Shown piece by piece: positions 38,777 to 47,651 of a stretch of DNA of 64,000 nt. The notes beneath the pieces are model-generated. The model saw nothing but the letters and a program-made list of their open reading frames with translations. It was not told the origin of the DNA and did not search any database. This DNA is from Halomonas sp. S3-1-1 (GTDB taxonomy: Bacteria; Pseudomonadota; Gammaproteobacteria; Pseudomonadales; Halomonadaceae). A program made the position numbers and the translations under genes. The stretch covers positions 744,001 through 808,000 of the forward strand of contig NZ_JALGBZ010000001.1 of the NCBI RefSeq assembly GCF_023757625.1, read 5' to 3'. Numbering within the stretch: the first letter of the stretch is position 1; each line of letters opens with the position of its first letter.

Positions 38777-39185
38777 ATGGCCGATGTCAGTTTCGATACG
38801 ATACCCTGCGCGATACGCTCGAAGAAGCGCTGTTGAAGGGGGCTCAAGGCGTGTTTGCGCGCGGTTTCACGCCGAAAGCACGCGCGACGGCGTCCACTCC
38901 CATGGCATTGGGCTTATTCCCCGGTTCATCGAGTACGTGACGAAAGGCTGGGTCGACGTGAACGCATCGCCTGAGAGCGTGCATGCGCTCGGCGCGATAG
39001 AGGTGCTGGATGGGCGCATAGGCATCGGCGTCATCAATGCGCTGCACGCCACCGAACGGGCCATTGAGCTTGCCAAAGAGCACGGAATGAGGCTGGTGGC
39101 GCTGTGTGACACCACCCACGCTGGCTCGTTTGCTCTGGTATATAGGGCGTATCACCGACGTGCGCAAGGTTGGATCTTCATATAG
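38777..39185 (+). pseudogene. Decayed DlgD/YiaK-like reductase (malate/L-lactate dehydrogenase family)
   Basis: The gene keeps a good ribosome-binding site (CAGGAG) and start (MADVSF), but the frame is lost at a 5-bp tandem duplication CGATA-CGATA (38794-38803). Removing one copy restores FDTLRDTLEEALLK. A second shift near 38850 leads to HAESTRDGVHSHGIGLIPRF, then to GWVDVNASPESVHALGAIEV and to ERAIELAKEHGMRLVALCDT, which follow E. coli 2,3-diketo-L-gulonate reductase. It stops after about 130 of roughly 330 residues, so the C-terminal two thirds are gone. The intact gene presumably reduced a keto acid linked to uronate breakdown. Confidence 0.8.
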
Positions 39186-39537
39186 ACAATTTTTTACAAT
39201 GAGATTGTTTAAATAGGGCGTTTTTATTTACTGATCATTAGTGACCGTTACTACACGATCATGTTTTTAGTGGGAAAAATGCTTACAGGTTCAAAGTGAT
39301 CTCTATCTTATTGAGTAAAAGGAATAAATGTATCTCAGTTGATTAATCGAGTTTTAAAGAGTCAAAGCCGTATTAAAAAGCCAGTGTTTTAGCTTCAAAA
39401 TTTAAAAAAAGCTATTGCTCTCTATTGAAGGCTGGACTGCCTGCTTTCGCAGAGAGCCGGGTCTTGAAACTTTAGTCTATTTAGACTTTTTACTACTTGC
39501 CCGAAAAAAATATCTTGGCTAATTTGAGCAATAGTAT
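39186..39537. other. AT-rich gap before the TRAP operon
   Basis: Markedly AT-rich, non-coding DNA after the reductase relic. It contains AGTCT-attt-AGACTTTTT (39475-39492), a small terminator-like hairpin. No residual dlgD coding sequence can be read beyond 39185. Confidence 0.35.
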
Positions 39538-39555
39538 TTGTATGATGTACTACAA
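39538..39555 (+). promoter_or_regulatory. GntR-type operator, site 3 (TRAP-udh-gntR operon)
   Basis: TTGTATGATGTACTACAA, with full TTGT and ACAA arms, 257 bp before dctP. This is the only member of the set in front of the operon that encodes GntR copy 1, so it would also be the autoregulatory site. Confidence 0.72.
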
Positions 39556-39811
39556 AGTATCGCAAGAAACCTGGCAAGTAAATCCTGTTTAAAAATGGGC
39601 TTTTGCCGGTGTTATAACAGTTCTCAAAAAACTCGTAAAAAAGGCTTTGAAGGCATCACAGCAGGTGCAATCACGTTTTAGAAAGATCATTGATGCAAGT
39701 CGTCCGTATCGATAGGCAAGTGGACACACCCCTACTTGCGCCGAGCGTCTGATGTGTCAGTTCGCTTAATGAAAGCTGTAAAAACAACGACATAACAAGA
39801 GGTTTCAAGCG
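39556..39811. other. Long leader of the TRAP operon
   Basis: About 256 bp between operator site 3 and dctP without a readable gene. It may be an untranslated leader or include a further promoter. Confidence 0.3.
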
Positions 39812-40804
39812 ATGAAAACAGCACTAATCCGTCGTCAAACGGTCATGGCGTTTACCAGCGTCACACTTTTGGCCGCCGCCGTTTCTGCCCAAGCCGAGGA
39901 TTGGCGCGGCTGGAATATCCATCCGGATGGCTATCCTAATACCGTAGCGCTGGAAGCGTTCGCCGAAGCCGTCGACGAGCGCACGGAAGGGCGCGTGTCG
40001 CCGCGCGTTTACAATAATGGCGTACTGGGCGATCAGTCCGACGCCATCGAGCAAACCCGCAACGGCGCGCTTGATTTCGCCAACTTCAACATGGGGCCGA
40101 TGGGGCCGATCGTGCCCGAAACCAACGTCTTCTCGCTGCCGTTTCTGTTCAACGATGTCGATCACATGCACACGGTCATGGACGGTGAAATCGGTGAGCG
40201 CTTTGCCGATGCACTCGAAGACAAGGGCCTGGTCGTACTCTCCTGGTTCGACTCCGGCGCGCGCAGCCTTTACAACACGCAGCGCCCCATTCACACGCCT
40301 GAAGACGTCCGCGGCCTGAAAATTCGGGTCATGAACAACGACCTTTACGTGCAGATGATGGAAGCGCTCGGTGGCAACGCGACCCCGATGGCCTACGGCG
40401 AGGTATATCAAAGTTTGACCACCGGCGTTTTGGACGGCGCCGAGAACAACTATCCGTCGTTTGAATCCAGCAACCACTACGAAGCCGCCGGCTACTTCTC
40501 GCTCACCGAGCACCTGATCATTCCGGAGTGTTTGTGCGTGGCCAAGGCGAGCTGGGATGCGCTCTCCGAGGAGGACCAGGAGATCGTTCGCGACGAGGGC
40601 ATGAAGGCCTCCGAGATGCAGCGTGAGCTGTGGGTCGAAAGCTCGGAAGAGAGCCGCCAGATTGTGCTGGATGCCGGCGTCGAGATCAACGAAGTCGACG
40701 ACAAGCAAGCCTTCCAGACGCTGATGGAGCCGATGTACGAAGAGTTCATCGCTAACAACCCCGGCACCGGCGAGCTGATCGAAGAGATACGCGCCGCGCA
40801 GTAA
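39812..40804 (+). CDS. dctP: TRAP transporter substrate-binding protein DctP
   Basis: A 330-residue periplasmic binding protein. The signal peptide (VMAFTSVTLLAAAVSAQA) is followed by EDWRGWNIHPDGYPN. DctP hallmarks are RIPxxx-type DVRGLKIRVMNNDLYVQMME, GGNATPMAYGEVYQSLTTGV and LDGAENNYPSFES, with the conserved carboxylate-binding Arg in KIRVMNN. The operon also encodes uronate dehydrogenase, and characterised relatives of this group bind D-glucuronate/D-galacturonate, so a uronate ligand is the best inference. Confidence 0.9.
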   Translation: MKTALIRRQTVMAFTSVTLLAAAVSAQAEDWRGWNIHPDGYPNTVALEAFAEAVDERTEGRVSPRVYNNGVLGDQSDAIEQTRNGALDFANFNMGPMGPIVPETNVFSLPFLFNDVDHMHTVMDGEIGERFADALEDKGLVVLSWFDSGARSLYNTQRPIHTPEDVRGLKIRVMNNDLYVQMMEALGGNATPMAYGEVYQSLTTGVLDGAENNYPSFESSNHYEAAGYFSLTEHLIIPECLCVAKASWDALSEEDQEIVRDEGMKASEMQRELWVESSEESRQIVLDAGVEINEVDDKQAFQTLMEPMYEEFIANNPGTGELIEEIRAAQ

Positions 40805-40818
40805 TCTTTCGTTTAATC

Positions 40819-40848
40819 ATCTCCCGGCGGCTCAAGCCGCCGGGAGAT
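40819..40848 (+). repeat. Strong intercistronic hairpin between dctP and dctQ
   Basis: A 13-bp perfect stem ATCTCCCGGCGGC / GCCGCCGGGAGAT with a TCAA loop, no U-tract, 14 bp before the dctQ start. It probably protects the dctP message and lowers expression of the membrane subunits. Confidence 0.75.
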
Positions 40849-40863
40849 AAAAGGAACGGTGTC

Positions 40864-41400
40864 GTGAGTATAGAAACTAAAACGCCAAGCGATCAGAAGG
40901 ACCGGGCTTCAAGGGGCTCACTCGATCGCGCGCTGGATGGAATGGCCGGCCTCTGCGTCGGCGTGGCGGGCGTAATGCTGGTCGTTTTGATCGTGACGTT
41001 CGGCTGGCTGGTGTTCGGGCGCTACGTGCTCAACGATACGCCGACCTGGGTCGAGCAGACCTCGCTGGTGCTAGTGGTCTACATCACCTGCCTTGGCGCT
41101 GCCGCCGGGGTTCGGTATCGAAGCCATCTCAATATCGATTTCGTTCGTGAAAGCTTTCCGCCGCTTTTGCGTGGGCTGATGCATCACATTTCTGACCTGT
41201 TCGTGCTGGTGTTCGGCGGATTCATGGCGGTTCAAGGGTGGCAGCTGGTCATGAGCAATACCCAGCGTGCGATCCCCATGATCGGCCTGCCGGAAAGCTA
41301 TCGCGCCGCGCCGCTGGTGATTTGCGGCGTCCTTATTGCGCTGTTCGCGGCTGTAGATATCCTGCAGCGGTTAATGCCTCGCTCCACCGAGAGGACCTGA
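40864..41400 (+). CDS. dctQ: TRAP transporter small permease DctQ
   Basis: A 178-residue membrane protein with four helices and the DctQ pattern VFGRYVLNDTPTWVEQTSLV followed by AAAGVRYRSHLNIDF. It begins with GTG after AAGGA. The stop is one base from dctM, so translation is likely coupled. Confidence 0.88.
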   Translation: MSIETKTPSDQKDRASRGSLDRALDGMAGLCVGVAGVMLVVLIVTFGWLVFGRYVLNDTPTWVEQTSLVLVVYITCLGAAAGVRYRSHLNIDFVRESFPPLLRGLMHHISDLFVLVFGGFMAVQGWQLVMSNTQRAIPMIGLPESYRAAPLVICGVLIALFAAVDILQRLMPRSTERT

Positions 41401-41401
41401 C

Positions 41402-42682
41402 ATGGGCCTTTTCATTCTGTTCGGACTCTTCTTTTTGGGTCTGGTTGCCGGCGCGCCGGTCGCTTTTGCCGTGGGGTTGGCGGCGGTCGCCACATTTCTT
41501 TATGAAGGGCTGCCGCTGTTCGTAGCCTTTCAGCGCATTCTTTCCGGCATTTCGGTTTTTTCGCTGCTGGCGATTCCGTTTTTCATTTTCGCCGGTGAGC
41601 TGATGCTGCACGGCGGTATCTCGACGCGTCTGGTGCGGCTGGCCTCGGCCATGGTCGGGCGGATGCGCGGCGGGCTGGGCATGGTCAATATCAGTTCCTC
41701 CATGCTGTTTGGCGGTATTTCCGGCTCGGCGGTGGCGGACACCTCGGCGCTGGGGTCCATCCTCATTCCGGTGATGAAGGAAAAAGGCTACGACGCCGAC
41801 TACGCGGTCAACGTCACGGTGACCTCCTCTGTTGCCGGCGTGGTGATTCCGCCCAGCCACAACATGATCCTTTACGCAGTAGCGGCCGGCGGCGGAATTT
41901 CGGTCACGCAGCTCTTTATTGCGGGCATCGTGCCGGGCATCTTGATGTGCTTGAGCCTAGCGGTGGCGGCCTATATCGTTGCCGTGAAGCGCGGCTACAA
42001 GGGCGAAGCCTTTCCAGGGTGGCAGGCGCTGCTGTTGAGTCTGGTCGCATCGATTCCGGGGCTAATGACCGCGGTAATCATTGTCGGCGGCGTGCTATCT
42101 GGCATTTTGACCGTGACCGAGTCCGGCGCTTTTGGCGCGATCTACGCGGTCATCGTGACGGGGCTCGTCTATCGCGAGCTGACCTGGGCCTCCTTCAAGG
42201 CTGCGGTCATCCAGTCGGTCAAGACCACCTCACTGGTCATGATTCTGGTCGGCTGCGCCTCGGCGTTTTCATACCTGCTGGCGCTCTACAACGTGCCGGA
42301 GATGCTGACCACGGGGTTGGTGGCCATATCCGATCGGCCGCTGGTCATCTTTTTGATGCTCAACATCATTTTGCTGCTGCTGGGCATGATCATGGACATG
42401 GCGGCGCTGATTCTGATCTGCACGCCGATCTTTTTGCCCGTGGCCATGCAGTTCGGCATGGATCCGATCCAGTTCGGCATCATCCTGATGATGAACCTGG
42501 GGCTGGGCCTTTGTACGCCGCCAGTCGGAGCGTGCTTGTTCGTTGGCTGTGTGATCGGCAAGATCAAGATTGAGCACGCGGTACGCACCATTTGGCCATT
42601 CTTTTTGGCGCTGTTCGTAGCGCTGATGCTGGTCACCTATATCCCGGCTGTGTCGCTGACGCTCCCAGGTCTTTTTAGATAG
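41402..42682 (+). CDS. dctM: TRAP transporter large permease DctM
   Basis: A 426-residue integral membrane protein with about 12 helices. It carries FFIFAGELMLHGGISTRLVR, the conserved FGGISGSAVADTSALGSI and VIPPSHNMILYAVAAGG, and the C-terminal LGLGLCTPPVGACLFVGC. It pairs with dctQ and dctP. Confidence 0.92.
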   Translation: MGLFILFGLFFLGLVAGAPVAFAVGLAAVATFLYEGLPLFVAFQRILSGISVFSLLAIPFFIFAGELMLHGGISTRLVRLASAMVGRMRGGLGMVNISSSMLFGGISGSAVADTSALGSILIPVMKEKGYDADYAVNVTVTSSVAGVVIPPSHNMILYAVAAGGGISVTQLFIAGIVPGILMCLSLAVAAYIVAVKRGYKGEAFPGWQALLLSLVASIPGLMTAVIIVGGVLSGILTVTESGAFGAIYAVIVTGLVYRELTWASFKAAVIQSVKTTSLVMILVGCASAFSYLLALYNVPEMLTTGLVAISDRPLVIFLMLNIILLLLGMIMDMAALILICTPIFLPVAMQFGMDPIQFGIILMMNLGLGLCTPPVGACLFVGCVIGKIKIEHAVRTIWPFFLALFVALMLVTYIPAVSLTLPGLFR

Positions 42683-42697
42683 CGCCAATTGGCGGGG

Positions 42698-42722
42698 GCG
42701 CGTGATGTTCGCATCATGGCGC
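42698..42722 (+). repeat. TTCG-capped hairpin between dctM and udh
   Basis: GTGATG-ttcg-CATCAT pairs over about seven base pairs (one G-T) with a further short GC stem outside. There is no U-tract. It is probably an RNA-processing or stability element rather than a terminator. Confidence 0.4.
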
Positions 42723-42788
42723 TACCCGGCAACGCCGAACAGCGCGTGTATTGCCTTTGACGTCACAACCATTTTATAAGGAGTCGGT

Positions 42789-43592
42789 ATGTTGAATCGT
42801 TTACTGGTCACGGGAGCCGCCGGGGGCTTGGGCAAAAGTCTGCGCCCACATTTAAAAACGCTTGCAAGCCACGTTCGCCTTTCCGATATCATCCCGCTCG
42901 AAAACGCCGAGTCCCATGAGGAGCTCGTTCAAGCCGATTTAAGCGACCCGCAAGCGGTGACGGAGCTGGTGCGCGGCTGCGATGGCATTATTCACCTTGG
43001 CGGTATGTCGGTAGAGAGTCCGTGGCAGGATATCCTGAACATCAATATCGCCGGGACCTATAGTCTTTATGAGGCGGCGCGCCTTAACGGCAAGCCGCGT
43101 ATCATGTTTGCCAGCTCCAACCATACGATCGGCTTTTATGAGCGTCATCAACGCATCGACAGCCAAGTGCCCCAGCGGCCCGACTCGCTTTACGGCGTTT
43201 CCAAGTGTTTTGGCGAGAACCTGGCAAGTCTGTATTACGACAAGTTCGGCGTCGAAACCCTGAGCGTTCGTATTGGCTCCTGTTTCGAAAAGCCCGTAGA
43301 TACCCGCATGATGGCGACCTGGCTCAGCCTCGACGATTTCGTCAGCCTGCTCAAGCGCGCGTTCATGACGCCGCGGCTGGGGCACACGGTGGTTTACGGC
43401 GCCTCGAATAATGCAGAACAGTGGTGGGACAATACCCATGCAGGCTTTCTGGGCTGGGTGCCCCGGGATAGCTCCGAGCCCTGGCGCGAGGAAACCGAGG
43501 CAAAGGACCAAGGGATCGATGGCAATGACACGGCGGTGCGCTATCAGGGCGGCAAATTTGCGTCCATCGGCCATCCTGACGACGCGCAGTAG
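42789..43592 (+). CDS. udh: Uronate dehydrogenase (copy 1)
   Basis: A 267-residue short-chain dehydrogenase oxidising D-galacturonate/D-glucuronate with NAD+ to the aldaro-lactone. Visible are the nucleotide motif LLVTGAAGGLGKSLRPHL, CDGIIHLGGMSVESPW, FASSNHTIGFYER and the catalytic YGVSK, plus SVRIGSCFEKP and GASNNAEQWWDN of the Udh family. The order dctPQM-udh-gntR couples uptake, first oxidation and regulation. The second copy is at 61524. Confidence 0.92.
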   Translation: MLNRLLVTGAAGGLGKSLRPHLKTLASHVRLSDIIPLENAESHEELVQADLSDPQAVTELVRGCDGIIHLGGMSVESPWQDILNINIAGTYSLYEAARLNGKPRIMFASSNHTIGFYERHQRIDSQVPQRPDSLYGVSKCFGENLASLYYDKFGVETLSVRIGSCFEKPVDTRMMATWLSLDDFVSLLKRAFMTPRLGHTVVYGASNNAEQWWDNTHAGFLGWVPRDSSEPWREETEAKDQGIDGNDTAVRYQGGKFASIGHPDDAQ

Positions 43593-43654
43593 CCACAGCC
43601 CCGCGTTTTTAAGTTAGAGTGCTAATAACCAATCATAAGGAACGGATAGCGGGT

Positions 43655-44404
43655 ATGGCCAGGCCAACATCGGAGATAGCAGCGTTTAAAGTCAAGCGGG
43701 TGACCCAAAATGGAAGTCTGGCCGTTAATGTGGCGGATCAGTTGGAAGCGCTGATCGTTCAGGGAAAGGTGGCCGTTGGCGACAAGCTTCCCACGGAAAA
43801 TAGTCTATGCGACTCCTTTGGCGTTAGCCGTACGGTCATTCGCGAAGCCATTACCCACCTCAAGTCGCTTGGGCTGGTCGAAACCCGCCGGGGCGTCGGC
43901 ACCTCGGTACTGCGCGCCTCGAAAATCGAGGCGCTGCCCGCCGAGCGTATCAACCCAACTACCGTCGAGGATATCCTGCATCTGTTGGAGCTGCGCCTGG
44001 CGATCGAGCCAGCGGCCGCCGAGCACGCCGCGCTGCGCCATGACGACGACGATAAAGCGCGGCTGGAAACTCAGCATCGCGCCTTTGAAAACGCCTGCGC
44101 CGCGCGCTCCCAGGCGCGGGAAGAGGATTATCTTTTTCACTTCGCCATCGCGCGGGCGACGAAAAATCCCTTCTTTCAATCCTTTTACGAGCAGTGGAGC
44201 CAAAGCGTGATTCCCCGGGCCAAGCTGGTCAGCAGTGAAATCAACCCGCTCTCGTCCCAGCGCTATCTGGAACGCGTCCAACAGGAGCATACGCGCATCC
44301 TCGAGGCGATCCTCGCCCGCGACGGTCAGGCGGCTTTCGAGGCGATGAAGCAGCACCTTGGCCGCGCCCGCGACACCTACGCGCAGTATCGCGACCAGGT
44401 GTAA
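43655..44404 (+). CDS. GntR/FCD-family transcriptional regulator (copy 1)
   Basis: A 249-residue regulator of the FadR/FCD subgroup. The winged HTH is at about 35-90 (VGDKLPTENSLCDSFGVSRT, then VIREAITHLKSLGLVETRRG). The C-terminal FCD domain retains likely metal/ligand His and Asp residues (EEDYLFHFAIARATKNP, QQEHTRILEAIL, MKQHLGRARD). The start at MARPTSEIAA is preferred, though AAGGAA is 12 bp away. It ends the TRAP-udh operon controlled by operator site 3. Its recognition helix matches copy 2 almost exactly, so both should bind the same operators. The effector is presumably a pathway sugar acid. Confidence 0.88.
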   Translation: MARPTSEIAAFKVKRVTQNGSLAVNVADQLEALIVQGKVAVGDKLPTENSLCDSFGVSRTVIREAITHLKSLGLVETRRGVGTSVLRASKIEALPAERINPTTVEDILHLLELRLAIEPAAAEHAALRHDDDDKARLETQHRAFENACAARSQAREEDYLFHFAIARATKNPFFQSFYEQWSQSVIPRAKLVSSEINPLSSQRYLERVQQEHTRILEAILARDGQAAFEAMKQHLGRARDTYAQYRDQV

Positions 44405-44761
44405 AACTTTTCTTTTCAGCACCTGCCGGATGTTCATTCGACCTTACGGCTGTTTTGGCACGCAAGAAACCACGCTTTTGGGCACTTCAGGCAAGTACTT
44501 TGGCGTTTCGATCTCGACGCTAAGCGGGCGGTTTTGCTCGTTGACGGGCGCCTTAATCACGGTCTTGATCTATCCGGTGGCTCAGTCCTTTCAATTAAGC
44601 TTGTGGACCGGAAAAGTGGTCCATTCAGGCTTTCTTAGAAAGATCTGGAACATTGGCCATTACATGGTTTTGTGCAATGGCTTGTTTACATTTCATGGTA
44701 TAGGCCGTCGCTAGACTAATGGATGAGTGTCATGTGAAACAGAAGCTATTAATGTGTTCAA
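44405..44761. other. Gap after gntR copy 1
   Basis: No recognisable gene. On the minus strand a short frame (44444-44560, GTG start, 38 residues, with NRPLSVEIETPKYLPEVPKS) has coding-like composition but no ribosome-binding site or family. It could be a gene relic. The rest is AT-rich promoter DNA for the ABC operon. Confidence 0.35.
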
Positions 44762-44779
44762 ACATATTATGTATTACAA
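44762..44779 (+). promoter_or_regulatory. GntR-type operator, site 4 (ABC-importer operon)
   Basis: ACATATTATGTATTACAA keeps the ATGTAT core and right ACAA arm of the set; the left arm is ACAT. It lies about 220 bp before the ABC binding-protein gene. Confidence 0.6.
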
Positions 44780-45000
44780 GATAGGAAGAAAGAAGTTTGT
44801 ATTTTCAGGAGGTAAGCGCTTGGCAGTCATGAGACCGCCTAAAAACACGTTTCATTTCGTATCCACGAAAGCCCGAAAGTTCGAGTCTTCTTTTTTTGAT
44901 TGCCGGAATTCATAACAAGCTCGTGGTCATCACCATTGAGAAACTTCCGGCCATTCCCAGTTCGATAAAACATATCCAACGACATGTACTGGAGTGTGGT

Positions 45001-46602
45001 ATGAACCGTTTAATCAGGTGTGTGCTTGGTCTAGCCATGATAGCGATGACCCTGAGTGCCCATGCGAATACGCCAAGCGACCAGCTCATCATTGCGCTGA
45101 AAATGAGCAATATTCTCTCGCTCGACCCTGCTGCGGCAACGGGTAATGATATCGCGTTCGTCAACGCCAACCTTTACGACACGCTCATCGAGCTGGACCC
45201 CGAGGATCCCACGCATATTCAGCCGGCGATCGCTAGTGAGTGGGAGATCGCCGATGACGGTATGGCGATCACTTTCACGCTACGCGACGACATTCGCTTT
45301 CACTCGGGTAATGCACTGACTGCGCAAGACGTGGTGTGGAGCTTCGAGCGCGTACTGGATCTCAACCTGGCGCTCGCGACGACCTGGAAGGCACTGGGTT
45401 TCACGCAGGACAATGTTTCAGAACTTTTGTCCGTGGCCGGCGATTATCAGGTCGAAATCGCCTTTCCTCGGCAGCTCGACCCCAAACTGGTGTTGTATAC
45501 CCTCGCGACCAGCCCAAGCGCCTTCATCCTCGATCGTGATCTCGTTCTGGAACATGAGCGCGATGGCGATCTGGGTAACCAATGGCTCACCACGAACGCG
45601 GCGGGAAGCGGTGCATTTGAGCTGGATCTGTGGATTCCCCAGGATCGAATCATCATGAAGAGCAATGATCGCTACTGGGGGCAGGTGCCGCAAATACAGC
45701 GGGTGGTCATGCGTAATTTGAAAGAGTCCCAGACCATGCGACTGATGATCGAGCGCGGCGATATCGATGTCGCCATCGGCATGTCGGTGCCGGATATTCG
45801 CTCACTCGAAGACAGCGACGGTGTCGAAATTCAGACGACCCAACGGGGAACGCTTTACTACGTGGCGACCAGCATGAAAAACGAGATTCTTGCCAATGAA
45901 CAGGTCAGAAGGGCCATTCGAGGCACGATCAATTACGAAGGCATTAACAATAGCATCATGCCTTATTACGGTATCTTCCATCAGCGGCCCGTCAAGCTTG
46001 GGCTACCCGCCACGCTGCCCGAACCGGACTACGCTCTTACCACCGAGCAGGCCAGGGAACTACTGGCCGAAGCGGGCTATGAAGATGGTTTCAACACCAC
46101 GATAAGAGCGCTAAACGAGTCTCCTTTCATCAACGTCGCCATCAACCTGCAAAGCAGCCTCGAACGAATTGGCATCAACGCAGAGATACTCAGCGGTACC
46201 GGTAATCAGGTCTATGGCGCCATGCGTGATCGCAGCTTCGACATTATCGTTGGCCGCGGCGGCGGTGGCTTTGCTCCGCACCCGGATTCCAATCTAAGGC
46301 CCTTGCTTCTCAATCCGGATAATTCCGATGCCGCACGGCTAACCAACTTTCAGGGCTGGCGTACGGGGTATCAGAACCGGCGTATCAATGAGCTGATTAC
46401 TCAGGCCGTTTCCGAAGCCGATGACGAGGTGCAAACCGCGTTGTATGAAGAGGTTCAGTCGATCTACGAAGAAGATATTGGTGCCCTGTTTCCCTTCTCG
46501 CAAATGATCAACACGGTTGCCGTCAGAGAGGAAGTGGAGGGCTATCTGGACGACCCCGCTGCCATGACAAGGTTGAGAAGCGTCACCAAGCGGCTCGAAT
46601 GA
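45001..46602 (+). CDS. ABC importer substrate-binding protein, family 5 (DppA/OppA type)
   Basis: A 533-residue periplasmic protein. The signal peptide (CVLGLAMIAMTLSAHA) is followed by NTPSDQLIIALKMSNILSLD. The family-5 core includes IASEWEIADDGMAITFTLRD, DDIRFHSGNALTAQDVVWSF and the C-terminal YEEDIGALFPFSQM. Such proteins bind peptides, nickel or oligosaccharides. In this island, next to a pectate exolyase, esterases and a KdgM porin and preceded by the shared operator, an oligogalacturonide or uronate-containing ligand is more likely than a peptide. This is inference from context. The start at MNRLIRCVLG follows GGAG. Confidence 0.85.
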   Translation: MNRLIRCVLGLAMIAMTLSAHANTPSDQLIIALKMSNILSLDPAAATGNDIAFVNANLYDTLIELDPEDPTHIQPAIASEWEIADDGMAITFTLRDDIRFHSGNALTAQDVVWSFERVLDLNLALATTWKALGFTQDNVSELLSVAGDYQVEIAFPRQLDPKLVLYTLATSPSAFILDRDLVLEHERDGDLGNQWLTTNAAGSGAFELDLWIPQDRIIMKSNDRYWGQVPQIQRVVMRNLKESQTMRLMIERGDIDVAIGMSVPDIRSLEDSDGVEIQTTQRGTLYYVATSMKNEILANEQVRRAIRGTINYEGINNSIMPYYGIFHQRPVKLGLPATLPEPDYALTTEQARELLAEAGYEDGFNTTIRALNESPFINVAINLQSSLERIGINAEILSGTGNQVYGAMRDRSFDIIVGRGGGGFAPHPDSNLRPLLLNPDNSDAARLTNFQGWRTGYQNRRINELITQAVSEADDEVQTALYEEVQSIYEEDIGALFPFSQMINTVAVREEVEGYLDDPAAMTRLRSVTKRLE

Positions 46603-46634
46603 TTCAATCGTCATCGATATAGGGAGTTAAAACA

Positions 46635-47651
46635 ATGACAAGATCACGCTATCTGAGCGTTGTCAGAAAAGTGGGTGTGATATTGATCACGCTGCTTGGA
46701 CTGCTCACCATGACGTTCGTAATTGGCAGGCTGATGCCCATCGACCCCGTGCTTGCGGTGGTCGGCCCCGACGCGGATTCCTCTACCTACGAGCAGGTTT
46801 TTCGCGAGATGGGGCTGGACCGGCCTATCTGGGTTCAGTATCAGTACTACCTGCAGGACATGCTTTCGGGAGATTTCGGCCGCGCCATCCTTACTGGCTA
46901 CCCGGTCGTCAGCGATATCCTGCGAGTACTACCGGCCACGATCGAGTTGGCCTCGGTCGCTATTCTCTTCGGCGTCGGGCTTGGGGTGCCGCTGGGGGTG
47001 TACGCCGCAACACATAGAGGCCGCTTGGGCGATCACCTCACCCGGCTCATTACCCTTTTCGGCTATTCGACCCCGGTGTTCTGGGTCGGCATGGTCGGGC
47101 TGATCATTTTCTATGCTTGGCTAAATTGGGCCGGCGCCGCCGGCCGAATCGGCTTCGCCTTCGACGGTATGTTCACACAGTACACCGGGTTCTACCTGAT
47201 CGATACGCTACTGTCGGGAAACTGGGAGGCCTTCGTCAGCGCAGTACGCCATATCGCGCTACCGGCGCTGATACTCGGGCTTAACTCTGTCTCTTTCATC
47301 GGCCGCATGACGCGCAGTTTCATGCTGGAGCAGCTTTCTCAGGAGTACATCAAGACCGCCCGCGTCAAGGGGCTGTCGGAGCGTAGCGTCATCTGGAAGC
47401 ACGCCTTCAAGAACATTCTTGTTCAGCTACTCACAATCGTGGCGCTGGCCTACGGCGGGCTGCTGGAGGGTGCCGTTCTGATCGAAACGGTCTTTGCCTG
47501 GCCAGGCTTTGGGCAGTATTTGACGGATAGTCTGTTGATGGGCGACATGAACGCCGTCATGGCCTCCGTGCTGTTCATCGGGCTTGTCTTCGTGTTCTTG
47601 AACTTGCTGTCCGATGCCCTGTACAAGCTCTTCGATCCGAGGACCCGATAA
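46635..47651 (+). CDS. ABC importer permease, DppB type
   Basis: A 338-residue permease with six helices and the DppB N-terminal pattern (LLTMTFVIGRLMPIDPVLAV; GLDRPIWVQYQYYLQDMLSG DFG). The EAA-loop region is YIKTARVKGLSERSVIWKHA. It overlaps the next permease by one base, so the two are translationally coupled. Confidence 0.9.
   Translation: MTRSRYLSVVRKVGVILITLLGLLTMTFVIGRLMPIDPVLAVVGPDADSSTYEQVFREMGLDRPIWVQYQYYLQDMLSGDFGRAILTGYPVVSDILRVLPATIELASVAILFGVGLGVPLGVYAATHRGRLGDHLTRLITLFGYSTPVFWVGMVGLIIFYAWLNWAGAAGRIGFAFDGMFTQYTGFYLIDTLLSGNWEAFVSAVRHIALPALILGLNSVSFIGRMTRSFMLEQLSQEYIKTARVKGLSERSVIWKHAFKNILVQLLTIVALAYGGLLEGAVLIETVFAWPGFGQYLTDSLLMGDMNAVMASVLFIGLVFVFLNLLSDALYKLFDPRTR

Noticed and set aside
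44358..44714. A 118-residue frame after gntR copy 1
   Set aside because: Its first part is an out-of-frame reading of the gntR end. The rest has non-coding composition and no homology I can recognise.
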